Source of the DNA: Thuidium tamariscinum
Lineage: Eukaryota > Streptophyta > Bryopsida > Hypnales > Thuidiaceae
Assembly (NCBI GenBank): GCA_947034885.2
Contig: OX344752.2
Span: 18,166,001-18,230,000, forward strand
Direction: 5' to 3'
DNA: 64,000 nucleotides
The notes under the pieces were generated by a model that worked only from the letters and a program-made list of their open reading frames with translations, was not told the DNA's origin and searched no databases. Of this stretch, positions 47,119 to 59,754 are shown in pieces (within the stretch, counting starts at the first letter, position 1; each line of letters begins with the position of its first letter). Position numbers and translations under genes: made by a program.

Positions 47119-47334
47119 GCAGAGGCACCCAATGGCACACCTACACCCAATGCCGTCCATTTCTAAGTCAGTCATTCATTCTAGAACAGAAATGTAGCAG
47201 GAGTGTAGACTGCTTATTGTTTTAGGTCAAAAAAAAGAAGCCATGTACTACCTACCTACATTTATAGCCTAAAATGATTGTGTGCTGTAGAAACAGACGG
47301 CATTGGGTACAGGTGCACCATTGGGTGCCTCTCC
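47119..47334. mobile_element. MITE with about 45-bp inverted ends
   Basis: A 216-bp non-coding element. The left end AGAGGCACCCAATGGCACAC, continuing CTACACCCAATGCCGTC, pairs with a right end whose reverse complement reads AGAGGCACCCAATGGTGCAC then CTGTACCCAATGCCGTC. The arms would form a stem with few mismatches around a loop of about 120 bases. It lies about 0.7 kb beyond the 3' end of the RING gene. Confidence 0.75.
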
Positions 47335-48057
47335 CTTAGATCTTGGAAATTCCACAGCCAATCACAACCCATGCACACCTAGGTGCACCAAAACAGTACA
47401 CACCCAAGTAAGACAACCTCGGACAAGAAATAAGCTTACAATGGTTGAAAGATGAAAACATACACAAATTTGCACTTGTGATGACCAAATTTGAGTTTTT
47501 AAGATGACGTTTGCTGCGAGGGGGTGTAACTGAGTAAGTTCACAGGGCTCCAGAGGAAATATTTGGTTGCCAAGTCAAGTATGTATTGGGTCAGACGTGT
47601 TTGGGGACTGCATGACAAGCTCTTAAGAAGACAGATGATTCAGCGATAGACATAAAATAATGAACAAGATGAACGAACCGGAGTGTTTTAATATGATACA
47701 AATTAAGTACCTACAATCAGATACTTAAAAATGGGTACAGTACTACTTTTCGCCCTTTCATTCTTTGAGTAGGAAGGGCAATGGACCAATAAATCAAGCA
47801 TGAGAAGTAAATCCTCCCCGACCTTGATGGAACAGACGAGCTATGGTGGCCTGGTTGTAGCTTGAAGTGAGCAGGTTAACCCTTAAACTTTGTTTAGCAC
47901 TTGTTAGCTTGTTTAACCCTCCCTAGTTCAGGAGCTTGTACTTGCTTCTCATATCTACAATGAAAGGACCTTTCATTTGTGTCATAAAAGAAAAAAGAAA
48001 AGGAAAATGCGGCGGTAACCTGGATTGATTTTGTACAGAGACGGAGAAGGGTCCCAG
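47335..48057. other. Downstream flank of the RING gene
   Basis: Expected to contain the 3' untranslated region of the minus-strand RING gene at its right side. No other gene or element recognised. Confidence 0.4.
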
Positions 48058-51000
48058 TTAGTGGCCCATGGGGGGAGCAGGCTGAAGAAGAGGACCCGAA
48101 CGATTGTCTCCCTGATGGACCCTTGTTTGAACATCCGCAATCGAGAGCGCCATAGCCAACACCATCTGTTCCTCAAAGCTGACCTTGACACCGTCACTGC
48201 TTTCTCCACTTGGAGCATTGACAGATGCACAAGGTGGTACACTACTCGCAGTGCCGACCTCCATTCCTCCGGAGCTTGGATCTCCGTCCCTGCGATACCT
48301 TTCTGGGGTGCTTCCCAAAGCTTCCTCGGCCATAGTTGCGAGCTCCTCAACTCTGTGATGATTCACTTCAAGGTCAGGTACATCAAAAAAGATTCAAATG
48401 GGTACGAGTGGCTCCTATTCTTAGACTGACCTTAATTTCTATTCAGTCTTATTGTCAAGTGAAAGGTGATTCCAACGCATCTTGCAGGCATGATTAGCAT
48501 GCATGACTTGGAAACTGTGAATAAACTGTGAATTTTCAAGTGCAGATAACTTCCAAGAGTCAGCATCCACTGGATGGATTATCAATGTTTTCAAGAACTT
48601 ATTGTGTTACTTTTTTGCATACACCCAAGTAGGCAAAAAACGTTTTGTGTCTATTCTTCACCGATGTAACTCACATGGTCACTCAATGCTTCATGATTAT
48701 ACTGGAAAAATCTGAAAGAGTTCACGTGTGGATGGGAAGAAATGGAAAACTTGCAAAAATGAAGACCTTGTGCCTAGGTTCTTCTCGTGCCATAATTTAT
48801 TTTGCCTAAAAGGATTCAAATCTACATCTGCCTTCCTACCTGGGACACTCAGGGGTTATAGATGCACCTAAAATCAATCCTAACCCTCTAAATTCTCTTG
48901 TTCAGGCATAAAATTATTAAGCAAGAGCATTCCGATCTTTCTGAATGGTACGGAATATTGTGAAGCATGTCAAGTCTCAGCCTTAAGCAAGTGGAGAATC
49001 ATGGTGTCAGTGTGTCCCAGTATCCTCTCCGAATGACACTCCAAGTCTATTGCTCAATGATGTGATGGACAATGTGAATTTTCGGCAAGAATCTATTAAG
49101 GTTGCTTTGAGGGAAGGATTGCAATGAGTTGCAATTAGTTACCTTAAGCTTGGAACAGTTGTCTGTGAAGCAGCAGGTGTTGCGTCTCCCCCCCCAACCT
49201 GCCGTTCTGCCAATGCAGCAATGGCACCTGCCAGGCCTCCTTGCGGTTCCCAAGGCTCCGCTTCAGGTATTGGATGGAGAGGGGGAGGTAGACCGGCAGG
49301 GTCCTCATCTGATCCAGAGTCCAGGCTAATTTCAGTCAATGCTTCAGAGTGGCGATTTCGAATGGATGCTGCACCTGAAGATCTGTGGCGTGCTCCCTGT
49401 TCCTGAGACATGCATATGTCTTGTCCAGTAAGAAAGCTGCCTTCAAAATGTCAGTAAGCAAGTGGCACTTGCTTTTTGATACTGCAACTGAAGATCTGCT
49501 GCACCAATAGGAGAATGACACTGTTGCCTTGAACACTAGACTTGGCATCATTGATAAGACCAACATGGGGGTACATAATGAGGTATACAACACCACGATA
49601 CAAAATCGGTGGTCATATTCATTAAAATGGTATTTTTTAAAGTGCCAAAATTGTGACATTCAAGTGGCCAGAGCTCTGAAAAACTAAGACAGGTATAGCC
49701 CAAGCTCTGATGTGTGATTAACAAATCTAAGGCTATCTGCTGAGAGAACCAACCAACAAAGTAATAAAAGAGCCAGTGGAAGTTAGAAATAAAAGCTGTT
49801 CTTGCAAACATTGGACCAGGAGGGCAAACCTGAATAGAGAGCCATATCGCCTCCATGACCATTATATTCTCAAGGTCAAGATCAAACTCATCCTCTCTGG
49901 CATTCCCACAAACACCCGCATCAGGGCAAGTCTCAGTAGATGGTACGATAGGTACCTTCCGCATAGCTTCTGGGCCAGAAATCAGATATAAATCTTTTAA
50001 ATTGGAATGCCACCCTCCAACACTACCCGTGCACCCCCCCACCCTCTTTCCTTAAGTGTAGAAGGTATAAAAACAGTGGTCAGTTTTAGACATTCCATTA
50101 CCGATTTTCTTGTGAAGGTCACATGGAGTTCTAGTGTACTCTCCGTGGCAAATACAGATAAAAATTAGTAGTAAAGGTATGATATTACACCTGTGCCGCG
50201 CTCGGGGCGCTGCCAGTGCCAATTGAGTAGAAAAATCTGTTTCAGCCTGCTGCTGATTCACTGCAGGCGTGATATTCGATGGTATAGACGTGGCTGACTG
50301 TTGACCTGGTACAGTTATGTCAAGACCTCCTGCCCTCTGATAATCTCCACCCACCCACAAGGAGTATGGATCCATTCCTGAGGTGTTCCTTTCATCTAAG
50401 GCAGAAGTTGTAAGTACCTGCACAAACAGATAAAAGTATTATGAACGGAGAATAAGTCTCTTAATACACATCCTTATCACAGTGCTGAAGACAGATAAAA
50501 TCACTGGACACAGCAACACACAGTAATATGATAACCTCAAGCAGGACCTTTTGGTAAAATTAGACTCTATCAGGAACTATTAGCATCAACAAGAAAATCA
50601 TGCGATGATTATTGTGACCACATGGAGACCTCCCCATGAATCATGGCGAAGGTTTTGATGACGTTGTTTAGAAGCTCCTAAAACAATCTAATTTGACTGA
50701 AAACACTATTCTCAGTAAAAACAATTTGAAAGCAAGCCTGGAATCATGTCAGGCTTGAAATGAAGCATCTAACGACATATATTAAGCTCAATTGCTATCT
50801 ACACAGCGGCTACCTGAGTAGTCAACACAGTCCTAGGGGTGAGTTTTCTCTCCGAGTATGTCTACTGCAATTCTGGATAAAAAAGTGAAAGTTACAGAAT
50901 CTTGTTAGTACCGAAAACTGATTTCAGAGTAAAGGCAATGGTACATACGAGAAGCAGGTAAAGTCTGAGCCCAGGCAGTATCAGTGTTACCAAAAGCAGG

Positions 51001-53078
51001 TGTCACTTGCTTGGAAGCAGGTGATAAGTAGGTAACACCTGCATTTGATGACCACCTCAAAAGCACTAGGAGACTTTAAGAAATTGTCTACAAATAAAAC
51101 GCCTGAAGGGAATAGTTTGAGCAATGAGTAAGGGATTTCACCTGCGGTTGACGATCGTCTCTGCCCCAGCCAGAACGCCAATTTATAGCTTCCATTTCTT
51201 CTATAGAAGCCATAGCTGTCAGATGGTTAGTATTATTAGGCTGAGATCGAGGGGCCGGTAATCTAATACGACCGGCGCGGATGTCCTCCCTGCGCTGCTC
51301 TCGTTCTTCATCATCCTGAAGCTCCTGTTGGCGCATGCGAATCTTTGCTTCTATAACTTTTTGCTCTTCCTGCAGACAGCGAAATGAACAACCAAATTTA
51401 TTATTCTGTTATTCATCGAATGGAGTTCAGTAACAGAAATGAATAAAATCAAGTGAGCATGTGAATGGGATTGACTAGGTTTGAATGGAAAATTCAATAA
51501 CCAAGTCAATTACCAAAAAATATCAAACTTTTGCCACCATTTTGGTATATTTGTAAAGAGAAACTGTAAATAAGAAAGAAATGAGGGGGAAATGACCCTC
51601 AATAATAAGAGAAAAAAATGGATATGAGAGGGGTGTTGGTTAAGAAATTTATGCAAGAAGTGATGATGCCTACCGCTTGCTCCATGCCCTTCTCCTCTAA
51701 TGTCTTGGCTCCTCGGTACTCAACAGCGTAGCAAGGGGTCTTACAAAACGGGCACCTTTAAAAAACAAATCACCATCTCAGATTTTTCCTTAATGACCAA
51801 CAGAGAGCGCACCTCTCAATATTGGACAGTATAATAAACAATAGATTAACGCAGTAGTAGCAGCAACATCAAAGATGCTTGGGTGGGCCTCTGCGAAATT
51901 CAACTACAAACGACGAGAGATGAATTTGTCTAGTTAGAGTATCCTCAACATGATTAAAAGTAGAGATCCATTCTAGGCTTGAAAACTCACTGGGTTGGCC
52001 GCGATGCATGTGGAGCTTTCATCTGCAGGAAACACTCTGCAACCAGAACAGTTTGAGTGTGTTACAATAGCTGCAGATAATACTAAAGTGTATCCCACCT
52101 TTAAGAGTAAATGCATGTCCTGAAATACGAGATGTTCTTTAGCTAAGACTGTTATCGATAGTTTCAATTTCCTACAAAAAAAAGTAATTGCGCACAAAGA
52201 TTACTTACCAGTACATATTCCTTTTGAGCAACACTTGGATCTGTTCAAGCTTGGATATTGCTGTTGTTTCACCCCATCCACATAACCAGTTCCCAATATA
52301 ATCAGCTCAAACTCCATGAGGAAAGAACATTAGAAAAAAATGCCCTTGAAATGGCCCCCGAAGGAAATAGTTTTCATTATTCAAATAACTATCACTATGC
52401 TACATGGCCTCATCACGTGTTTTAGACATTAAAGTCAACACTTCACTGTTGGCAGAATGTTAGAAGATGGTCTGATGTAGAAGAAGGCTATGTTTTAGTT
52501 TCTTGAAACATAATACGTTTTACTCGAAGAAAAGTTATCCTCGGAATGACCCCGTAGCAAAAAGTTCCCATTGTTCAAATTAACGAGGGTAACTACACCT
52601 AATTGCGTCAGGATAAGTAATTGAGCGTTTTTCTTAATATTTCATTGCCTAATCTTTGTTGGTTCTTGTTGGAAGTCGCTCTGAGCTTTCAAAGTGCAGA
52701 AAATAGGTGCACCCAAAGGAATAGAGGTGATTAACCTTAGGCAAGAATCTGTGGAAAGGGGTCACAATCAAATGCAGTTACCTTATGTGTGTGATTAGGA
52801 CAATGCTAAGCTTACATGGCCTCATCACATTTGTTCTGAACATTCCAAAGTTAGGAAAAAAGACGGTGAAAAGTATGAAGGCGCACCAAGAAGCAGATTG
52901 GACATTCTTCAAGGTCTTTATCTGCTTCCTCGGCACCAGGGTAACAGGGAGCGAGCTTGGACTCAAGTATAAGGCGACGAAGCTTCTTTTGATCCACATC
53001 ACGACATGGGTATAAGCCCTGCGGACGAGTGTAGCGCTCGTCTATCACAGCGCGTCTTCGAGTGATTTTGTTCCCCAT
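48058..53078 (-). CDS. GW2/DA2-type RING E3 ubiquitin ligase, ten exons, 537 aa
   Basis: Predicted E3 ubiquitin ligase related to rice GW2 and Arabidopsis DA2, which limit organ and seed size, and to yeast Sip5. Minus-strand exons: 53078-52887, 52260-52209, 52036-51991, 51755-51674, 51369-51142, 51009-50949, 50395-50191, 50022-49830, 49402-49143 and 48352-48058. All use GT/AG and phases sum to 538 codons. The N terminus (MGNKITRRR, then [23 protein letters not shown]) is the family hallmark; Gly2 could be myristoylated, by inference. The RING covers residues 59-101: C59 and C62 in ECPICFL, C74, C75, C80, C83 in CTECFLQMK, and C98/C101 in CPFCKTP, with no obvious histidine ligand, as in GW2. 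[17 protein letters not shown] follows, then a charged helix ending [11 protein letters not shown]. The C-terminal half carries [34 protein letters not shown] and [15 protein letters not shown], conserved short helices. GW2 and DA2 are about 400-425 aa, so this is the longer, SIP5-like subtype. The acceptor at 50022 has a weak pyrimidine tract and is least certain. Confidence 0.93.
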
Positions 53079-55648
53079 GACCGTGGACGCTAGTTACCCA
53101 CCTGCGTGCTCCATGTGAAGACTTTGACCAAAAATTGTCTCCTTCAAAACTATATCCAATCAAAAGAAAAAAAAATTCTGAGTGTACAACAAACATGACA
53201 TTTGTTAGCATTCCTAAATACTAAATCCTTAGATGGTTCAAAACATGAGGAAGGGTAGAGGACCAAATCTGCAACTTTGAGACAAGGTGAAACGAGGGAG
53301 TATAATCTCGATATACAATTGCACCAAAGTTGAGGTGCCGAAGGTGTAAACTCCAACCATGACCATAAGTTAAATAAGGTCAAACTTGATTGTAAAGCAA
53401 AAGATTGATTAATTAGGCTTCACTAGGCGACAGTGAACTTCAAGCAGAGATGATAAATACAGACGCCAGGGTGTACATATAACTCAGTAAACTGCCAGAG
53501 AAGGGGTCACGCTTCGCAATAACACCGAGACCGATGAACCCAATCCAAGGATCAAACGTTTGAAACCACTGGTTCAAACAATTATCTGAAAAGACAATAT
53601 TGCCCATCCGTGTCGTGTCAATGAATCTAACTTGAATCCGCTATCCACATGCGTTAGAGAACACTAATATCGTTAGGGACCCGACCATGTTTCCTTTGCT
53701 GACTCCTGTTACCAACAACAACTATTCTGTACATACACTTCATACCCTTGCTCGGCCTTCAATTACTAAATTCGATGTAAGCATGACTTGGCTAAATTCC
53801 TATGGCCTCTCATTTTTGAAGAGAGATGGGGTTGTCCACTATCACAATGATTTACAACAGCCCACTTTGAATGCATAAAAAATGCATAGCGATAAAGTTT
53901 GATCTCAACAAATTTGGCTCTTGCAGTACCCAAAGCAATCTCTCCAGTGAGCTCTGTTGAGTGATCTCCCAAAGAACGCACACTCCTACGGATTGGTTAA
54001 AACGCTTGAAGTGACGGAAAGAATATACTCTAGCTTGGGGAGCTGTGTCATCGAGAATTTCTGTTTCAAGCTTCAGGTTTTTCATCACTCAAAATCCATA
54101 GAAAAACAGTCCAAACAGAGCCAGAGCACAGCTGTAGCGAACGAGAGCTCGTTCACGCCAACAGTGCAACTATTGCCCAACTACAATGAAAAAAATTCGT
54201 CTCATATTCCTAAAGAGAGTATACAGTATTTCTCTACTAGTTGCTACAATGAGATCTTACGCAAAATCCTTGGAAAACTCAGAAACTAATCCACTCTTTT
54301 CGAAATGAAACAAGCAATAGCTAAACCAATCGCTAAAGAACGTTGCACCGTCAGCAATAACCCTCCAACCATAACCCAAATCCAAAAATATATTAGAAAA
54401 AGAAAAAGAATTACAGAACAGCCAATCCGAAAAACTCAAGCGATCAAAGATTCAAACACGCATCCAACGAGGCAAAAGCAATTCATAATCCTAAACGTGA
54501 GTCATTAGGGTTCCCCAGACCCCATCACCTGCTTCCTCCACGATTCTTTCAAAAACCACTACAAAACTCCAACAAAACTCCACCGCAGCACTTGACAATC
54601 TCCGCTGAGAAAAGAAAACCACCCTCCTCTCTCAAATCTTCGAACTATCTGCCGAAAGTGCTTGCGCAAGGTTACGAAACTATACCTGTGCAAGTGTATA
54701 ACGATATTTAAGTTATTCAACGCTTGGTCACAACTGAAAAGGAAGCAAAGGCGAGCAGACGGTGTCTACGGCACGTCAGAAAAGGGACGAGGCGAGAGCG
54801 GAGATGGAGTGCACTTGCAGGGGATTCGAGCCAAACCTCACGAAACGTGACTGTGGGATGGGTTATAGACGTGCAGAGGAAGAGTAAACGAACAGGTTTG
54901 ATTCCCCTCAATCAAAAAAACTTGCCCCTCACCTGAAAGCTCCCCTAAAACTGAAGCCAAATGATTCCAATTGGAACCCTAATGAAGCCAAATAAGTTAA
55001 GCCCAAATGCAATCCAAGCTGCTAGGGGCGGCCCCGCCTGTCTGCCCGAGAGCCTGACGCTTGCAGCCTTGAGTGCAGCCTTGCAGGGCCACTTCTGCAT
55101 TTCTGTCAGACACGGACTCCTTACGTTTCCTCCTTCAGTTCCGCTTCACTCCTCCTGTATGTTAAAAAGATTTTCCTCCTTCTAACTAAAGTTAATATGA
55201 AAGTTTTTCCTTAATCCGTGTGCTTGCGTTTCATCATCAATCCACTGTTTCCGAAACGGACGTGATGACGTTGATAGTTGTGACATTTATTATTGACAGC
55301 CACCAGCATGCGTTAGGAGAGTTTCAGTTGTTTGTTGCTTGATTTCGCAACTGCGCTCCGTCTGTTGTGAGGAGTGGCTTGGGGGGGTGCGATTGCTTCG
55401 AAGTTGTGGTTGATTGAGGGAATGATTGGTGATGGTCATTACGAAATTGAATTACAACTGAAAGTTCGAAGACGCAATTAAGTTAGTGCAGTTGTTGAGT
55501 GATCTTCGGCCGCCATAGCTGGGCCCTTGCCAGTTGTTGAGTGGGAGTTCGTGGGCAGCTCGAGGGCAGCTCGAGGGAGGAAGAAGAAGACGTTTCTTCA
55601 TTATTTGGGGGCAGCGCAGAAAAGTAATCTCTAGTAAAGCGGTGAATC
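53079..55648. promoter_or_regulatory. Leader and promoter side of the RING gene, plus unassigned DNA
   Basis: Just before the start codon, GCACGCAG at about 53105-53098 on the minus strand could be an acceptor, so the 5' leader is probably spliced from an exon further right, perhaps near 54500-54700. Several short ORFs on both strands here have no domain. From 55300 to 55620 the sequence is G+C-richer (GGCAGCTCGAGG repeats) and could be the leader of an unidentified gene, but no exon was found. Confidence 0.35.
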
Positions 55649-58600
55649 TAAGGTAGAAGGCTCTTATAGGAGAGGGCTCATAAACCGCTCATGCTTTTGC
55701 ACCTGCCCATTAGGAGGCTCTGAAATGGATCATTTACTGTGAGAAAATGAATTCTGGATTATATTGAAGCATGCTAAGGGTACGTCCACACCGGTTGTTA
55801 AGTTAGTAACTTAACTATCTCAGTGTTATTACAGGGGGCTGGTTTGACGCTGTGAGCCTTTTTCGGGGCAGGGCTGGGATGCGGGCAGAAATTACTTTTA
55901 TTTTGCCTTAAATTGAATTTTTTCCCATCATTGCACACCCTTTCCTGCAATGTCAACCAACAAGAATTCCCCAAAAATTGTCAATCCATACATCCAAGCA
56001 ACGAAGTAAAATCCAATCCAATGAAGTGGCTTTTGTGTCACATATTTCATTTCTTGATCCACTTTCTCATTGGAACTTCTTGACCAATCTTATGAAGAAC
56101 TAGGAGAGGAGAGAAGCTCTTTATACTAGTGGGATAGTGGTAGGTGAAACAAACCATGTGGGATATGTGAATTAGGACAAAGAAGAGCTCCACCACTCAT
56201 GGTTAAGTGAAAACGCAGGAATTGTGATAAAACTCAAATTTTAGACCTCATTTAGACATAGTACAATGTTTTTTTTCAAAAAACTTCAAACTAAGAAAAG
56301 TTGGGGAATCAAGTGAAATTTTATTTCCAAAAATATTTTTTATATTTCAATACTCCATCTAAAAGTTATGGACAAATTTTAGAGAGGGGCTTTGAAAATG
56401 TCCAAAAAAATCTCCCTTCCACACACCCTCTAGAATTTTGTCCATAACTCTTACATGAGGCTCCAAAATCCCAAAGTGGATTTTGGGAGATAAACATTAA
56501 CTCGGTTCTTCAACTTCTTGTAGTTCAATTTTTTTACAAATGGAAGCACAAAGACAATTGATTGAAACATAGTATCAACAAGTAAGACACTTCATTTTCT
56601 ATGGAAATTTTTGTCTTGCAAGTTATTTATAGACTATTGGAATACTTGTACAAGGTGTATTCGATGAAGTCTCTTGGTCACTTCTTACTAATTTGTCTAT
56701 AGTACAAGTCAAGCAAATGAAAAGGCTTGAGTACATTGTAAGTTCTAAGTGTTGTACAAATTTTGTGTGCAATTCAAGTAGTCCAACATTTTGGCTATCC
56801 AAGCTGTTATTTTGTCAGTTAATAGAATTTTTGAAAGGTTGTTTCAATATTATATCAAGCATGGTTACAAAAATATATTCTTTAACAATATTTCATAATT
56901 GTATTAATGAAGCTTAAGTTTCTCTACTTAAAAAATATCTCATTGTTGTTTCAATAATAGATGAATGCTCTCATAATTTATATTTTGTCTAATCGTTATT
57001 TTAACAATGGCTAAATGTTGTTGTGCTAATGTGGATTGATTTCAATTCTAATGGTCTAACTACAATGCGCTGCAACAATATACTTTTTTTTTAATATGTT
57101 TCAACCAATAGATAAACATCCCAAAATATTCCATGAGTGTTCCAAATAACAATAGACCAATTTTTAGTTGTTCTCACTACTTTCAAAAAGTGCACTAATA
57201 GCTTGCACCAAGTGTTGAAACAACAATGAAACAAGAAAGGAGGAAACTTTGAGGTGTAACTATGAAGTACTTCATTTTTTGTAAATGAAATTGAAAACTG
57301 TTGAATATGGTACAATGTTAGTGGTAGAGAATTTTCAAAGAGGGGTTGGAAGGGACGTGTTTGTAGAATTCAACACCAATGTTGTTTATATTTTCCTTTC
57401 AAAGTACTCAATACTAATCATTGCATAAATTTTGAAAAAAATATTTATTTAATTTTTTTGTAAAATTTAATTATTTATTCTAAACTTACTACAAATTAAA
57501 TGGGATTAATTCCCCAAATGCCGAAAGTAAATTCATACCAAACCTAAATGTGCTATTAATAGTGTACAATATTGTACAACGTTTTTTACATTCTTAATTT
57601 GTTTGAATGTTAAAATTGATGATTAGAAAATATTTATATGAAGCTTCTAATATCTTCAATGACTAGTCTTTGTTAAGTCAATTGAAAAACACCTACCTTT
57701 CAAATATTTGAAAAATATAATTTTTTATTTCATTGCTTGAATGAAAATTTGTTGTAATTGAAAAAAATTTATGCATTACACATACATGTGAAACAAATAT
57801 TTACAATGGAGGGTTGACAATAAAAACATCACTACTTATATTCTCATAAAGTAATTATGCTTATATGTGACAAAGTATGCAATTGCACATCTATAGAAAC
57901 TACCAATTTCTTGTAGGATATTAGTAGAAGTCAATAGAGTACTCTAAAATATCCTAAAATGCATTTTTGTAGACAATGTATGACTGGACAAAAAAATTCA
58001 CAATGCTAAGAAATTTGTGTTCCTACAATAGTATTCTACATAATAGATAAAAATTTGTAAAGACTATCAACTTAATATGTGGATCATAATTGGGTTCACT
58101 TACTTAAGTAGAGAATTCTCTACTTCTAGGATTGTACCATTTTAAACACTTTTCAATTTTCATCACATTAAATGCAGCTATTAATAATTAAGTGAAAATG
58201 CAAGAATTATATTCAAAGTTAATGTTTATCTCCCAAAATCCACTTTGGGATTTTGGAGCCTCATGTAAGAGTTATGGACAAAATTCTAGAGGGTGTGTGG
58301 AAGGGAGATTTTTTTGGACATTTTCAAAGCCCCTCTCTAAAATTTGTCCATAACTTTTAGATGGAGTATTGAAATATAAAAAATATTTTTGGAAATAAAA
58401 TTTCACTTGATTCCCCAACTTTTCTTAGTTTGAAGTTTTTTGAAAAAAAACATTGTACTATGTCTAAATGAGGTCTAAAATTTGAGTTTTATCACAATTC
58501 CTGCGTTTTCACTTAACCATGAGTGGTGGAGCTCTTCTTTGTCCTAATTCACATATCCCACATGGTTTGTTTCACCTACCACTATCCCACTAGTATAAAG

Positions 58601-59442
58601 AGCTTCTCTCCTCTCCTAGTTCTTCATAAGATTGGTCAAGAAGTTCCAATGAGAAAGTGGATCAAGAAATGAAATATGTGACACAAAAGCCACTTCATTG
58701 GATTGGATTTTACTTCGTTGCTTGGATGTATGGATTGACAATTTTTGGGGAATTCTTGTTGGTTGACATTGCAGGAAAGGGTGTGCAATGATGGGAAAAA
58801 ATTCAATTTAAGGCAAAATAAAAGTAATTTCTGCCCGCATCCCAGCCCTGCCCCGAAAAAGGCTCACTGCGTCAAACCAGCCCCCTGTAATAACACCGAG
58901 ATAGTTAAGTTACTAACTTAACAGCCGGTGTGGACGTACCCTAAGACTTTGTTTTCACTAATTGAATGGATGGTTTCAGAGTCCCAATGGCTTCATTCTC
59001 AACTAAGTGGTTAGGTGTCTCTAAATTTATATTTAAAATAAGAATTAGTTGTTGAACCACCTTCTGTCAAGTGTTCAAAAATCTGAAATATGATTTATTC
59101 AAGAATTCATTTCAGTTTTAGAAAGGAACGCTTTTAGAAACAAATGCTATTACTTTTTACATGTTGCAGTGCTAGTTTTTGAAGCAAGCCAGATTTTTTT
59201 TCAAACTGCACATGTATGGGTTTGCAAGGCCTACTGATCACAGATAGGGCCCTATGCCAGACTGTGTTTGAAAATTCATAACTAATTCAATAATGCTTCA
59301 AAAAATATGAAACAACTTGTGTTAGATTCCTCGTTTATTTCTCTTTCACTGAAAAATGAGCGGAAAATATTACCATCCAAACAAATACATGAAAAAGGCG
59401 GACCAGCCCTTAGATGAACGGTTTATGAGCCTCCTCCCCTAA
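55649..59442. mobile_element. MITE L, split by the 3.2-kb foldback element
   Basis: The left part (55649-55777) starts TAAGGTAGAAGGCTCTTATA and contains GGGCTCATAAACCG. The right part (58945-59442) ends with an inverted counterpart, CGGTTTATGAGCCTCC then TCCCCTAA. Joined, it is about 627 bp. Its right side resembles the right side of MITE K (CAGCCCTTAGATG). It must be older than the insertion it hosts. Confidence 0.6.
55778..58941. mobile_element. Foldback DNA transposon with 724-bp terminal inverted repeats
   Basis: A 3164-bp element. The left arm 55778-56501 and right arm 58218-58941 are each 724 bp and nearly identical in inverse orientation without indels; the few differences I noted are in the outer 100 bp. 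Ends are GGGTACGTCCACACCGG. TAA flanks both sides (55775-55777 and 58942-58944), compatible with a PIF/Harbinger-type 3-bp duplication. The 1.7-kb centre is AT-rich with only short ORFs (56693-56917 plus, 57315-57091 minus) and no recognisable transposase. The arms could form a long hairpin RNA if transcribed. The match between arms points to recent insertion or gene conversion. Confidence 0.9.
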
Positions 59443-59754
59443 ATGGATTGGGTTCTAAAATGGTGCCCTATCTTAAATGTACAATACTTGTACATGTTTT
59501 TTTTTCATAGCCTTCAGCAGTGTACTGACAGTGTACATTGTAGCTAGGGCACCATTTTATAGCCCTATGCCCTTTCAACTTCAAAATCTGATAACTAATT
59601 CAAAAAAGCTCAGAAAAATATGAAACGACTTTGGTTACATATCAATTCTACTTGTTTTTCAAAGAAAATTTACTGAAAAATATTTCTAGAGGTTTTACCT
59701 CCCTGAAATTTTGTTTCAGCTCTTAGATGGTCCATTATAGGACCTCTTATCTTA
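59443..59754 (+). mobile_element. MITE K, copy 3
   Basis: Direct copy of the element at 23062-23388: GGTTCTAAAATGGTGCCCTA, the ACAATACTTGTACAT palindrome and CTTAGATGGTCCATTATAG are all present. The left terminus is replaced by or fused to the right end of MITE L. The right end is GACCTCTTATCTTA. Confidence 0.7.

Noticed and set aside
48025..50055. Plus-strand ORFs antisense to the RING gene, including one of 134 codons
   Set aside because: The minus-strand exons here fit a known family with consistent splice sites; the plus-strand readings do not match anything.
54961..55185. 74-codon ORF in the G+C-richer stretch right of the RING gene
   Set aside because: No known domain, and it sits in what is more simply explained as promoter or leader sequence.
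56693..57315. Short ORFs in the centre of the foldback element as a transposase
   Set aside because: 74 codons each, low complexity, no DDE motif or helix-turn-helix pattern visible.
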